From positions 1 through 64,000 of the forward strand of contig NZ_JANPLK010000027.1 of NCBI RefSeq assembly GCF_031426495.1: DNA of 64,000 nt, given 5' to 3'. Below are positions 1 through 8,269 of this stretch, piece by piece. Made by a program: the position numbers and the translations under genes. The notes beneath the pieces are model-generated. The model was not told the origin of the DNA. It made no database searches and saw only the letters and a list, made by a program, of their open reading frames with translations. Position 1 is the first letter of the stretch, and every line of letters starts with the position of its first letter. The DNA comes from Gemmatimonas sp. (GTDB lineage: Bacteria > Gemmatimonadota > Gemmatimonadetes > Gemmatimonadales > Gemmatimonadaceae).

Positions 1-14
1 GGTGGGTGCCGTGA

Positions 15-52
15 GGGGGGGGGGGCCGTGGTGGGCCCGCCGCCGGCCACGG
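15..52. repeat. G11 tract and GC-rich inverted repeat
   Basis: An uninterrupted run of eleven G lies at 15-25. It is followed by a short inverted repeat, CCGTGG at 26-31 and CCACGG at 47-52, around a very GC-rich centre. This forms the left flank of the folded element at 61-136. No function can be assigned from sequence alone. Confidence 0.5.
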
Positions 53-60
53 TTGGCGTG

Positions 61-136
61 GGGACTACGGTGTGTTGCCTCGCAACACACGGAGAGCCTC
101 GGACTTGGCGAGACGCTTTCTGTCTTGCGTAGTCCC
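61..136. other. Nested inverted repeats able to form a three-way junction
   Basis: GGGACTACG at 61-69 pairs perfectly with CGTAGTCCC at 128-136. Directly inside lies a perfect hairpin, GTGTGTTGC (70-78) with GCAACACAC (82-90) around a 3-nt loop. A weaker hairpin, GAGAC against GTCTT with one G-U pair, lies near 109-126. Together these could fold into a three-way junction in RNA or a cruciform in DNA. The element sits 41 bp upstream of the ERF recombination gene. It could be a leader RNA, a replication or recombination site of a mobile element, or an operator; the sequence does not decide between these. Confidence 0.5.
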
Positions 137-177
137 TGCGAGTCCACCGCCGCCGCTGCGGCATCAGCCCCGACACA

Positions 178-891
178 ATGACTACTCCAGGTATTGCTGC
201 GCCTGACATGGCCCGGCTGTTTACGAAGTTGGCCACTGTCATGGGTGCCGTCGCACGCGTGCCGAAGAACGGGCACAACGCGTACCACGGGTACCGCTAT
301 GTCACCGAGGCTGACTTGGTTGAAGCGGTGCGCGAGCACTTGGCATCGCAGAACGTATGCTTGTTTGTCAGCGCCGACAGCAGCAAGCAAATCGATGCAT
401 CGAAAGGGGGGCCGGTGACGCAGGTGCAGATGACGATCACATTCGCATGCGGCGACACGGGCGCCACGTTCACCGTCAACTGGATCGGCGCAGGGCAGGA
501 TACCGGCGACAAGGGCGTCTACAAAGCATTCACTGGTGGACTGAAGTACGCATTGCTGAAGTGCTTCCTCGTGAGCACTGGCGACGATCCCGAGCAGGTC
601 GCTTCCGGAAGTGACACGCGTACAAGTAAGCCAGCGTTCGCGCAGTCACGTCCGCCGGTACCCCCAGAGTCGGGGGAGCGAACCTCATCGCGTCCGGTGC
701 GCACGCCCTCGCTCGAGGCAGCGCGCGCGACCCTGATGCCGATGGGGCGCACCAAGGGCAAGCCGTTGTCCGATCTCACGGCTGACGAACTCCGCTCGGC
801 GAGGACGTGGATGGCCCGGAACGGCAGATCCTATCCCGAGTTCGAGGCGGCATGCGCAGTGATCCTCGCGAGTGACGAGAAGGCTGCGTAA
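178..891 (+). CDS. ERF family single-strand annealing protein
   Basis: ERF-superfamily proteins are phage-type recombinases that anneal complementary single strands in recombination-dependent replication. The 237-residue product carries the family core in its first 150 residues: a GYRYVTE segment near residue 38, then a glycine/aspartate block with GAGQDTGDKGVYKAFTGG and KYALLKCFLVSTGDDPE. The last 90 residues are Pro/Ser/Arg-rich and less conserved, which is also usual for the family. The ATG start is preceded by the folded element at 61-136. It lies upstream of a tyrosine recombinase on the same strand, with 247 bp between them in which I see no gene. The context suggests a prophage or integrative-element remnant. 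The family call is firm; the in vivo role is inferred. Confidence 0.85.
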   Translation: MTTPGIAAPDMARLFTKLATVMGAVARVPKNGHNAYHGYRYVTEADLVEAVREHLASQNVCLFVSADSSKQIDASKGGPVTQVQMTITFACGDTGATFTVNWIGAGQDTGDKGVYKAFTGGLKYALLKCFLVSTGDDPEQVASGSDTRTSKPAFAQSRPPVPPESGERTSSRPVRTPSLEAARATLMPMGRTKGKPLSDLTADELRSARTWMARNGRSYPEFEAACAVILASDEKAA

Positions 892-1138
892 TTGCTGATG
901 GTGCCGGGGGCTGACCGCCCCCGCGCCCCCACCTCCCATCGCCCTGCTCAACCCGTTACGACGTGAGGCTCCGCCAACCGGCGGCGCAGTTCGAAGGAAC
1001 TGCCAGCAACGGATCCCCCCGAAGCGTGGGGACGGGGAGCGACCGCCCATGCCCCTTGGCTAGTGATCCCGCAGGAGCGTTGGTGGCACGCCAATCAGGT
1101 TCGCCCTACGCTCTGGACGATGCTCGCCGGATACGCCG

Positions 1139-2581
1139 GTGACCCGTTCTCCAGACCATGAGAGTCCTGTGCTGAAAGCAGTCGGAGTACCCAATTATAA
1201 AGTGTCCGCGGTCGCTCGCGAGGATCGCGGGCGTCGGATCTACTTCCAATGGCCACGCGGGGAGGTCAGCGTTAGCGGTCGCCGCGGTGGATACACGAAG
1301 CTCGCCTCTGACCTGGTCTGGCCGTCGGATCCTTTGGAGCAAGCTCTCAAGCTGCCGGAGGTCCACGCGCGAGCGAAGTCGCTTTCTCAGGCGCGCCGTG
1401 ACGGGGCGGACCTCGAGACGCTGGCCGGGCTCGCCGCGCCTACGGCGGTCGCGGTACCCGTGGTCGAATCCGCTCCCGCACCGGCGCCGACATCGCCGGC
1501 GGGCATGCTGCATCAAATCACCGTAAGTCAGGTGATGCTGGCCGCCATCGGTCCGTCACCGCGCAACGTGCCGGCTAGGGAGCACGGCAAGCGGGCAGCG
1601 TGGTATGCCGAAAACGCCCCGTCCGTTAAGGGGCTGTACAAGGACTGGTCCGATCAGGCTCGCATGGTGCGCGGTCTCGCGGACACCATCGAGGACCGCC
1701 TAGGGGCCAACACCCCGTTCTACTCTCTCACCCCCAACGACTTCCGACGCCTCTGGAGTCCTGGCGTGGCGGATAACGCTGTTAAGCGCATCCAAACGCT
1801 CCTGCTCGTCAGCGGATGGGCCAGCGTCGAGTACGCCGAGCACGGCTATCGTCAGCTGGCCTCTCCGGCCGGCGCCTGGCAGCAGAACATTCGGCAGAAA
1901 ACTCGCGCACCAGGTGCCACGCTCGCTCGTGAGGCTCGATATACCGGGGCAGAAGCTGGGCGCGTCTGGCGCGTGTTGCTTGACCCGGAAGCCGCGATCA
2001 ACCCCGCCCTCCGCCTCGCTGCGCTCGTGGGCGCCGAGGCGCGCTTGGGACAGGTGCTGAACCTGCGAGTGGAGCACTGCGACAAGATCTGGGGCGCCCA
2101 CTACTTCAAGGCTCCAGAGGCCGGTCGCAAACTTTCCTCGTGGTTGGTCGTGCCCTTGGAGCATCAGGGAGAGTTTGCGGCGGCCTTGGAAGCTGCTGAA
2201 GCGCGGGCCGACGGGCGGCTTTTCCCATGCACTCGACGCAATGCACTCTCCGCGTGGCACAAGATCGAGCGGCTCGCAGGCGTGCCGGAGCACGGCTGGT
2301 ACGCGATGCGACGGGCCATGACCGACCTGTGTGTCACCGCGCTGACGGAGCTGAAGAACGAACCCGACGCCATAGACATCACGGACAGCGTGGTGCTCGA
2401 TGTCATCTCAGGTCATCAGCCGAATGGCGTCCGCGAGGCGGTGTACATGGACGTGCCCGTGGGAGACCGGCCGCTGCCCACGCGTCGGTCGACGGCGCAC
2501 AAGTTGGTGATGAGCGCACGGGTGGTGGTCGACCGGGCCCGCGCGATGGCGCTCGCGCAGGCGGACAGTCCGATGGGTTGA
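1139..2581 (+). CDS. Divergent tyrosine recombinase / integrase
   Basis: The 480-residue product has a C-terminal half that reads as a tyrosine recombinase catalytic domain. An Arg-box-like segment (EARLGQVLNLRVEHC) lies near residues 300-315. A box with Arg pairs (WYAMRRAMTDL) near residue 390 stands where HxxR is normally found. A SGHQ motif near residue 425 is followed about eight residues later by the candidate nucleophile Tyr in AVYMD. The usual box II His appears replaced by Trp or Tyr. The N-terminal 130 residues are basic, then Pro/Ala-rich, and may be an arm-binding domain plus linker. The start is a GTG, chosen because it opens the frame. It is the natural candidate for mobilising the accessory block that carries the CBASS operon, which lies convergent to it. 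It could instead be a non-integrase recombinase. Confidence 0.7.
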   Translation: MTRSPDHESPVLKAVGVPNYKVSAVAREDRGRRIYFQWPRGEVSVSGRRGGYTKLASDLVWPSDPLEQALKLPEVHARAKSLSQARRDGADLETLAGLAAPTAVAVPVVESAPAPAPTSPAGMLHQITVSQVMLAAIGPSPRNVPAREHGKRAAWYAENAPSVKGLYKDWSDQARMVRGLADTIEDRLGANTPFYSLTPNDFRRLWSPGVADNAVKRIQTLLLVSGWASVEYAEHGYRQLASPAGAWQQNIRQKTRAPGATLAREARYTGAEAGRVWRVLLDPEAAINPALRLAALVGAEARLGQVLNLRVEHCDKIWGAHYFKAPEAGRKLSSWLVVPLEHQGEFAAALEAAEARADGRLFPCTRRNALSAWHKIERLAGVPEHGWYAMRRAMTDLCVTALTELKNEPDAIDITDSVVLDVISGHQPNGVREAVYMDVPVGDRPLPTRRSTAHKLVMSARVVVDRARAMALAQADSPMG

Positions 2582-2641
2582 TGGTTTCTTCGCTTGGTAG
2601 AGTGCGAAATGTGAGCATTGAGAAACCGCGTAGTGAGCACG

Positions 2642-2683
2642 CGATGTGGGGTGCCGATTTCGTCGTGGCACTCCACTGCATCG
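2642..2683. other. Hairpin between convergent integrase and CBASS operon
   Basis: CGATG-TGGGGTGCC (2642-2655) pairs with GGCACTCCA-CTG-CATCG (2667-2683), with one G-U pair and a 3-nt bulge. A second short inverted repeat, ATGGCC at 2814-2819 and GGCCAT at 2834-2839, lies closer to cap3. Neither is followed by a clear T-tract. The 273-bp gap between the convergent genes holds no convincing ORF, so these may act in transcription termination. Confidence 0.4.
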
Positions 2684-2854
2684 TTTGTCGGTGCCGAGCG
2701 TAGTGATCGCGTTATGGTTGCCGGCGACGAGCGCGAGCGCGCGGCGGGCGAGCACCGCGGCCGAGACCCCAAAAGATTTTGCGCGAGTACGCGCCAACAG
2801 TCGACTAGCGTGCATGGCCGTCATTCAGCCGGAGGCCATCACAGGCCCGTGTTG

Positions 2855-3391
2855 CTAGGTCAATCTCTCGTCAACCAGCGCGCTCGCACGGACCTCGACG
2901 AGTCGACCCTCGACCCATCGGTACGCCCGTGGACGCCACGCTCGTTTACGGACGCGCTCCATGATGAGCAGCACCGGTTCGCGACGACCGTAGCTCGGGT
3001 TGTGGCTGATCCAGGACATGCTGCCTCGGTCGACGTAGCTCGGCCCTCCAGCATCGGGATGAGAGTGCCACTCGCCGATGTAGTCGTCACGCCCATCGGA
3101 CGTGTGATGCAGCCTATCCACTTCGGACTGCGCGTAGTCGCCATCTCGTCGAAAGCGGCTGCGCGTATGCACAGCGTTCGGGCCCGGCCCCACAACTGCC
3201 GTCACCACTGTGCGACCGTCGCCATCAGCGTGACCAACGAGAACGCCGCCGGTTTCGTTCGGAGATGCACGCTCGGACTCCCGCCGCAGCGTCTCCTCGA
3301 TGTCAGTGCTCAACACCAACGCAGGCAGTGGCGCGACATCCTCAGCGGACACCGTCGGCTCCATGCGCCACCACATGCACCACCATCTCAC
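2855..3391 (-). CDS. cap3: CBASS Cap3: JAMM/JAB deconjugating peptidase
   Basis: Cap3 proteins are zinc isopeptidases that cut the bond Cap2 makes between the CD-NTase and its target, reversing CBASS priming. The JAMM motif is complete. In the 178-residue form, Glu46 lies in NETGG, His109 and His111 in EWHSHP, Ser118 and Asp121 follow with standard spacing. I chose the GTG start at 3391 because AGGA sits nine bases upstream, just after the cap2 stop. ATG codons at 3376 and 3364 are alternatives, and the longer reading from 3454 would overlap cap2. It is the last gene of the operon. Family assignment is strong because motif and genomic context agree. Confidence 0.9.
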   Translation of the reverse strand: MRWWCMWWRMEPTVSAEDVAPLPALVLSTDIEETLRRESERASPNETGGVLVGHADGDGRTVVTAVVGPGPNAVHTRSRFRRDGDYAQSEVDRLHHTSDGRDDYIGEWHSHPDAGGPSYVDRGSMSWISHNPSYGRREPVLLIMERVRKRAWRPRAYRWVEGRLVEVRASALVDERLT

Positions 3392-3402
3392 GTGACGGTT
3401 TC

Positions 3403-5217
3403 CTAGGCCGTGACGGGCCGCGCGCTTCCGTGCGCATCGTCGCAGCACTCGCACCCCATCACCCGTGCAAACACGTCCCAGTGCACGCCGACCACCGCCA
3501 AGTCCCCGGAGACATCTGCCAGCTCTTCATTCACAACCAGCAGGTGATTGCGTGGACCCAACCGATCCTGAAGTAGCCACAGGACAGCGCGCGCAGCCCA
3601 GTTCGCGGTTGCCTCCACGTCCAACGCCGGCGCTTCGACGGTCGGGACGCCACACCCCTCGTCAAAGAACTCGCCTTCATCACCTGCGGGCACGATAGGG
3701 TAGCGCGTCGATTGCGCGTGCGCCTCGTAGCACAGCAGACATGCATCACGTCCGGGCCGGATAACACGCACACGACCGAACGCCGCGCGACGTGTCGTTT
3801 CGACCTGGACGAGCGGGCGACCGGCGGCGACGCAGACCGCATTCAGCAACAGCGAGAAGGGCTGCTCTGCGGTCGCATCTACGACGACATCGGCGCGTGC
3901 GACGTACGCGCGCAGTCGCTCGGGATCCCACGTCGCTACGTGCTCTTCGACGTACACATTCGGCACGTGGTAGATGATGTCCATGAACAGCACACTGGTT
4001 TTCAACCGCCCCGTGTGGCTGATGTCGCCGACGTGGCGTACCGCGTTGCCAGGCCGGATGCGGTCGCCGTCGACGAGGATGAGGCGTTCGATGCCAGACC
4101 GCGCGAGCAGGAGTGCCATGGTGCCGCCGAGCGCGCCAACCCCGAACACGAGAACCGTCTTCCCCTCGACCGCCGCGGCGATTGGCCCCGTGCGACGCAT
4201 CAGCGCCGCACGGTTGATGGGCACTGTCTCCGACGCCGACACGCCGGCCTGCGCCAACGTCTTCGCCTCACGCCAACGTATGGGTGTGCCCGGCCCCGCT
4301 GGCCGTGCCTCGAGGAAGAGCCAGCCCTCCCGCGCGCCGAGCATCGGGTCGGGGTACCCGAGCGCGAGGAAAACGGGACGCTTCCCTCCGGCATCAGCGC
4401 CGATCATTCGTCGGCATTCACCAAGTGCCCATCCCGCGTCTTGGCCGCTCGCCCGGTCGATCTCCGCCAGCACCGCGCCGAGCGACCCCCGGGGACCTGG
4501 CTCGCGGTCGAGGCGAAACCAGACGCCAACCGCCTCCCGCGCTTGATCATAAAGCCCAAGCACTATGTTCACGCGCTCGTCGGCAGGCTTGGCGGGCACC
4601 ACACCGACGTCGGCGACCGGGCCATCCGCGAGGACGATGCTCGCACTGCGTCGCCAAATGCCGAAACGGCCGAACCGGGACCCACTCGGGGGCAGCCATC
4701 CCTCGCCCACCAACGTCATCGCCGGGTCACCCTTGGCCTGCGGAAACGCGGTGTGCAGGTCGGGCGGCCGGTCGTGCTCGTCCCATTCGCCACTGTGCAT
4801 GCGGGACAGCAACTCGCGGAGTCTGGCCAGATACTCCTCGCCCGTCCGCCACGGCGCCCAGCCTCGCTGGGTGTCTGGGCGATAGCTGGCGGCATACAGA
4901 CATAAGGATCCGTTGGGGAGCGGTTGCGCATGTCGGCTGTTCGGCATCGCCTCGCGCGGGTCCATCGCAAATGCCGATGGCGCCTGAAACGGGAATCCAG
5001 ACCAGAGCGCGATCCGGATCTTGTGGGTCGCCTCACGCTCCTCGCCCGACTCGGGATCGCGCCACTGCGCTATCGCGGTTCCGTCCCAACGCTCGGTGCC
5101 GTTGGCCTCTCGCCCGAACAGCGTGAACCCGGCCGCGGCAAGTGCCGCCCGGAAGCGCTCGCGCGCGACCGGGAGTAGTCCGCCGGGTTTGGCCTCGGGC
5201 GAGAGAGGGTCACCCAA
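3403..5217 (-). CDS. cap2: CBASS Cap2: E2-E1 fusion conjugating enzyme
   Basis: Cap2 is a ubiquitin-transferase-like enzyme that attaches the C-terminus of the CD-NTase to a cellular target and so primes it. The 604-residue protein has an N-terminal E2-like domain with the candidate catalytic Cys106 in NGSLCLY. A linker domain follows, then an E1/ThiF adenylation domain from about residue 350 with nucleotide loop GVGALGG (359-365) and acidic VDGD. The E1 catalytic Cys is likely Cys522 in EGCGVPT. Cys493/Cys496 plus Cys589 and Cys591/592 could bind the structural zinc. The start is a TTG that overlaps the CD-NTase stop by eight bases, so translation is probably coupled. No ATG or GTG offers a better full-length start. 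Confidence 0.93.
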   Translation of the reverse strand: MGDPLSPEAKPGGLLPVARERFRAALAAAGFTLFGREANGTERWDGTAIAQWRDPESGEEREATHKIRIALWSGFPFQAPSAFAMDPREAMPNSRHAQPLPNGSLCLYAASYRPDTQRGWAPWRTGEEYLARLRELLSRMHSGEWDEHDRPPDLHTAFPQAKGDPAMTLVGEGWLPPSGSRFGRFGIWRRSASIVLADGPVADVGVVPAKPADERVNIVLGLYDQAREAVGVWFRLDREPGPRGSLGAVLAEIDRASGQDAGWALGECRRMIGADAGGKRPVFLALGYPDPMLGAREGWLFLEARPAGPGTPIRWREAKTLAQAGVSASETVPINRAALMRRTGPIAAAVEGKTVLVFGVGALGGTMALLLARSGIERLILVDGDRIRPGNAVRHVGDISHTGRLKTSVLFMDIIYHVPNVYVEEHVATWDPERLRAYVARADVVVDATAEQPFSLLLNAVCVAAGRPLVQVETTRRAAFGRVRVIRPGRDACLLCYEAHAQSTRYPIVPAGDEGEFFDEGCGVPTVEAPALDVEATANWAARAVLWLLQDRLGPRNHLLVVNEELADVSGDLAVVGVHWDVFARVMGCECCDDAHGSARPVTA

Positions 5218-6199
5218 AGGTCGGGGCCTGCCGAATGTCCGGACGGGTCAGCACCGACGTCGCCGCCAGCTTGCGCGCGTCATCATCCGGGAGCGGAAAC
5301 TCGTCGCCAAAGATCTGTCGCCAGACCTTCGCGCTCGCCTTGAGGTCAGTCCCCGCAAGGTCCCGGGCGCGCTGCGCCAGCGGGAGCGTCGCGGCCAACT
5401 TGTCGTAGAACAGGACGAAGTCGGCGAGCTCCATTCCCGTCTTGATCGTCTCGCCTGGCAGCCCTGGGTCGTTGAACACCGGCACGAGCTGCGCGTCCCG
5501 GTACGGCTTCAACGCCGTCACAGTACGCTCCACCCACGCGATGAAGACGTCCGCCCAATCACGCGCGGCAGGGTCATGGTAGTAGCCCGCCATGAGCTCC
5601 ATCATGTGTCCTTTCGGGTGCCGCTTCGAGCGGAGCTGCTCGCTCTTCCACCAGCGCGCCATTTTCACGAGCGGCACGAAGCGCCCCTTGTCGTTGTCGC
5701 TGTCCTTCGTGTCAGCGTTCAGGTTCTGCGTCCACGTGATGTGCCCCTTCGGGTTCGTCGGGAACCACTGCGTCACGTCGCGATCCGGAATCAGCAGCGG
5801 TTCGTCCGCGCCGTCGGGCGCGACCGTCGGCACGATGTCCATGTCGATGTTGGACAGCTCGATCTGAATCGAACGACGGCGCGGCGTTGTGCGCGTCTTG
5901 TACTTCTTGTTGTCGTCGAGCGCCGCCTTGAGCTTCGTCAGCAACGTCTTCGGATCCTGCGGATCGTACTCGCTCATGGCGCACACCACGACGATGTCCA
6001 CGTCCTTGATGGGCGTGACCGAGGTGCGGCGCCGGTACGACCCGGCGAGGAACGTTTCGACGTGCGCCGCACCGAACGTCTTGTGGTTCGCCAGCCAATC
6101 GCGCACGGGCTCGTGCGCCTTGATGGCTTCAGCGCGCGTGTCCTCGTCCGGCTCGATGTTGCTGAGGAACACGACGAACAGACTGTTCAATGTTGCCAT
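5210..6199 (-). CDS. CBASS CD-NTase (cGAS/DncV-like cyclase)
   Basis: CD-NTases synthesise cyclic di- or trinucleotide alarm signals on phage infection. The 329-residue protein shows the nucleotidyltransferase signature: GS at 53-54 in LAGSYRR, then DVD with Asp66 and Asp68, and the third metal-binding Asp in IDMDIVP (Asp119 or Asp121). The last residue is glycine (APTFG), matching the C-terminal Gly that Cap2 enzymes activate in type II CBASS. The ATG at 6199 starts the frame, 121 bp downstream of the TIR-SAVED gene. The nucleotide product cannot be read from sequence; the SAVED effector favours a cyclic trinucleotide, since a characterised TIR-SAVED protein responds to cyclic tri-AMP. Confidence 0.93.
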   Translation of the reverse strand: MATLNSLFVVFLSNIEPDEDTRAEAIKAHEPVRDWLANHKTFGAAHVETFLAGSYRRRTSVTPIKDVDIVVVCAMSEYDPQDPKTLLTKLKAALDDNKKYKTRTTPRRRSIQIELSNIDMDIVPTVAPDGADEPLLIPDRDVTQWFPTNPKGHITWTQNLNADTKDSDNDKGRFVPLVKMARWWKSEQLRSKRHPKGHMMELMAGYYHDPAARDWADVFIAWVERTVTALKPYRDAQLVPVFNDPGLPGETIKTGMELADFVLFYDKLAATLPLAQRARDLAGTDLKASAKVWRQIFGDEFPLPDDDARKLAATSVLTRPDIRQAPTFG

Positions 6200-6320
6200 G
6201 CGGAATTCTCAGTGAAGGAGCACACGCGTGTGCGCGCGACGTCGCGAGCAGACGTACCACATTTACAGCGCATCGATGGTGCATTCGGACGCACCGGCGT
6301 GCCGTAGCTAACCGGTCGCA

Positions 6321-7622
6321 TCACTCTGAATTCCGCGTGGCCACCGGCCGTCGCGTCGCGCCTACCGCGCCGAGCGTGCAAGCGCGCACGTACGACCCCG
6401 TAGTGGGATGCCACTGGTGCACGGTGATCCTGCCAACGGCATTGAGTGTGTGTCCCAAGAGCACGCACCATTCGGCTGGCGCCGCGACGTAGAGATGGAT
6501 GTGCCGGACGCCGTGCTGATCGTGCAACGTCCGCAGGCACTCACCCACCTCCCACGCCGCCGACATGGCCCATGTGGCGTCGACTACGGCCTGTTGACTC
6601 GCACCGCTGGATGGCGTGAGTCGCACGGAGTGTCCCGGTCGGTCGCTCAGGCCAGCGGCATGGCCGGCAACCGTCTGGCTCAGGTCCCGCGCGATGGCCA
6701 CTTCGACCAGCGCCACCGAGCGGTCCGTTCCGGGCGCCGCCAGATCGTGCCGGACGAGCACCGGCGCGCGACGCCGTGGCGCTACGGTCGACCATGCGCC
6801 GTTCGCGCCGTCGAACGTCAAGGTGTATTTGGCGGTCGCCGACAGCACCTCACCCAGCGCGAGCGGCGCCGACAGCCGGGCCTGGACGTGGACGTGTGCA
6901 TGCCGTCGTGACAACTCGTCGAGAACGGCTCGCGTGTCGTGGAGCGCGGGCATAAGCTCATCGCGCCACTCTGTCGCGCTTGGGCACCCCGCCTCGAACG
7001 GCGCGGTCCAGTCGAGGTCGAGGTCCACGCCCTGCTCTCCGACCGAGTGCGGCTGCGCACGGAGCAGCAGACGTGGCACGTACGCGGCGTCTGCGGCAAT
7101 GCGAGGACGAAGGCCGGCGCGCAGCGTGCGCTGGGCGACCCGCCGGAGCTCGGCATTCCGGACCTTCTTGGTTGCCCCAGGGGCGACAGAATGCCCATTG
7201 AAGGCACTCAGATCGCCGAGACCGTGTCGTGCACACATCGCGGTCAGTTCTGGCGGCGTGACGCCACAGAACAGGGGAATGATCAGAAATCCGGGGTCGC
7301 GCCGGTGCCGCTCGAGCGCCTCGGGGACCTCGACGTTCCAGATGACCGGGCGTGTCAGGAACGTGGGGGTGACGAACGCGATGAAGGCCGAGACTTCCTC
7401 TCGGATGGCCCGTCGAATGGCCGCCTCGAAGAGCTCGCCGAGCTCCAGATGGTCCACATCCCGCCATGCATGAAGCCCGCGGAACTGGAGCGCCCGCTGT
7501 AGCGCGGCAATATCCGAGGCATTCCCCCGCCAATGGCTCATGAAGAACCGCGGAGGACGGCGAGGTTCCGGCGCCGCCTCGAGCGCCGCGTCGCCGGAAT
7601 GGGGCAGGAGTGCGTCAGGCAT
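6321..7622 (-). CDS. CBASS effector: TIR-SAVED fusion
   Basis: The 433-residue protein has an N-terminal TIR domain (about residues 23-165): it starts PRFFMSHWRGN, contains WRDVDHLELGE, and has a candidate catalytic Glu98 in WNVEVPEA. A SAVED cyclic-nucleotide sensor follows (about 180-420), with the characteristic closing segment HLYVAAP, LLGHTLN and TGSYVRACTL. Characterised TIR-SAVED proteins assemble on binding a cyclic trinucleotide and degrade NAD+, killing the infected cell. It is the first gene of the minus-strand CBASS operon. The ATG at 7622 lacks a clear Shine-Dalgarno sequence. ATG at 7541 would delete the first TIR strand, so the longer form is preferred. Confidence 0.9.
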   Translation of the reverse strand: MPDALLPHSGDAALEAAPEPRRPPRFFMSHWRGNASDIAALQRALQFRGLHAWRDVDHLELGELFEAAIRRAIREEVSAFIAFVTPTFLTRPVIWNVEVPEALERHRRDPGFLIIPLFCGVTPPELTAMCARHGLGDLSAFNGHSVAPGATKKVRNAELRRVAQRTLRAGLRPRIAADAAYVPRLLLRAQPHSVGEQGVDLDLDWTAPFEAGCPSATEWRDELMPALHDTRAVLDELSRRHAHVHVQARLSAPLALGEVLSATAKYTLTFDGANGAWSTVAPRRRAPVLVRHDLAAPGTDRSVALVEVAIARDLSQTVAGHAAGLSDRPGHSVRLTPSSGASQQAVVDATWAMSAAWEVGECLRTLHDQHGVRHIHLYVAAPAEWCVLLGHTLNAVGRITVHQWHPTTGSYVRACTLGAVGATRRPVATRNSE

Positions 7623-7799
7623 GAAGGGAGCGAGGCGGGAGAAGGCCAGAGGGGGCGGATGCAGACCGCGTCGACGGGTGCCGGTGTTCCTACGGGAAAT
7701 CTAGCGGGTCTGCGGATCGGAAGGGCTCACGGCACGGGCTGGTATCGGGCTGCCCCCAAGGGCGGTCTTGCCTTCCGTTCACGCGGCGCGTGTCCGTAG

Positions 7800-8006
7800 C
7801 TTGGCCCATGCAAGAGACTGCCGTGGGCACGCTTCGAAGGACCCATCGATCCGGAGTACGATGAACCCTGCGAACTGGTGCTCCCCCCGTGGTCGGCCAT
7901 CGCGTACCACGCGTTCGCGCGGGACGTCGAAGCGGAATTGTACGAAGCCTTGAGCGACACGCCCTTCAACTACCTCGCGGCCCGGCTCGGTCTCAAGCGC
8001 GGTTAG
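7800..8006 (+). pseudogene. Start-less coding-like ORF, probable gene remnant
   Basis: Within the 582-bp stretch 7623-8204, this 69-codon frame reads like real protein (DPEYDEPCELVLPPW, EAELYEALSDTPFNYLAARLG) and ends at TAG 8004-8006. It follows a stop at 7797-7799 with no ATG, GTG or TTG before GTG at 7878, which would leave only 42 residues. I read it as the 3' end of a gene cut during island insertion. A short CTG-started or GTG-started gene is possible. I do not recognise the family. The rest of the stretch holds the presumed CBASS promoter region (7623-7799), where I see no clear -35/-10 pair, and the repeats near 8171. Confidence 0.5.
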
Positions 8007-8170
8007 CCCCGGCGGTCCGGGGGGCATCAGCCAGTTTTGCCGCAGCGCGGACGTCCAACGCTGGCCGCCCAACTCGGCCAGGCCACCTGGCCCAGCACCA
8101 TTTCCTGGTTGCCGGTAACCCGTAGCCCTATTCTCATCTTTCGCGACCTTGCCTGCGCCGCAGAATTTGC

Positions 8171-8192
8171 GTTAACCCCACGCTAACCCCAC
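8171..8192. repeat. Tandem 11-bp direct repeat beside tRNA-Gly
   Basis: GTTAACCCCAC (8171-8181) is followed immediately by GCTAACCCCAC (8182-8192), with one mismatch in 11. It lies 78 bp beyond the 3' end of tRNA-Gly, on the island side. Short direct repeats beside a tRNA attachment site are typical of arm-type binding sites for tyrosine integrases. This role is inferred from position. Confidence 0.4.
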
Positions 8193-8204
8193 CCAACACC
8201 ATGA

Positions 8205-8238
8205 AAACAAAGCGGCGCCCCAAATTCTGAGGCGCCAC
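8205..8238 (-). terminator. Rho-independent terminator of the tRNA operon
   Basis: Read on the minus strand, GGCGCC (8236-8231) pairs with GGCGCC (8219-8214) across an AT-rich loop, and the stem is followed by GCTTTGTTTT. It lies 32 bp past the 3' end of tRNA-Gly and fits the end of the Thr-Tyr-Gly tRNA transcript. Confidence 0.65.
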
Positions 8239-8269
8239 TTCGCGGTAAGTCGTTGCTGTTCAACACTAG

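Noticed and set aside
8161..8229. Inverted CAGAATTT / AAATTCTG pair around the tRNA terminator
   Set aside because: The second copy lies in the terminator loop; eight bases at this distance can occur by chance, and the attachment-site idea has no further support.
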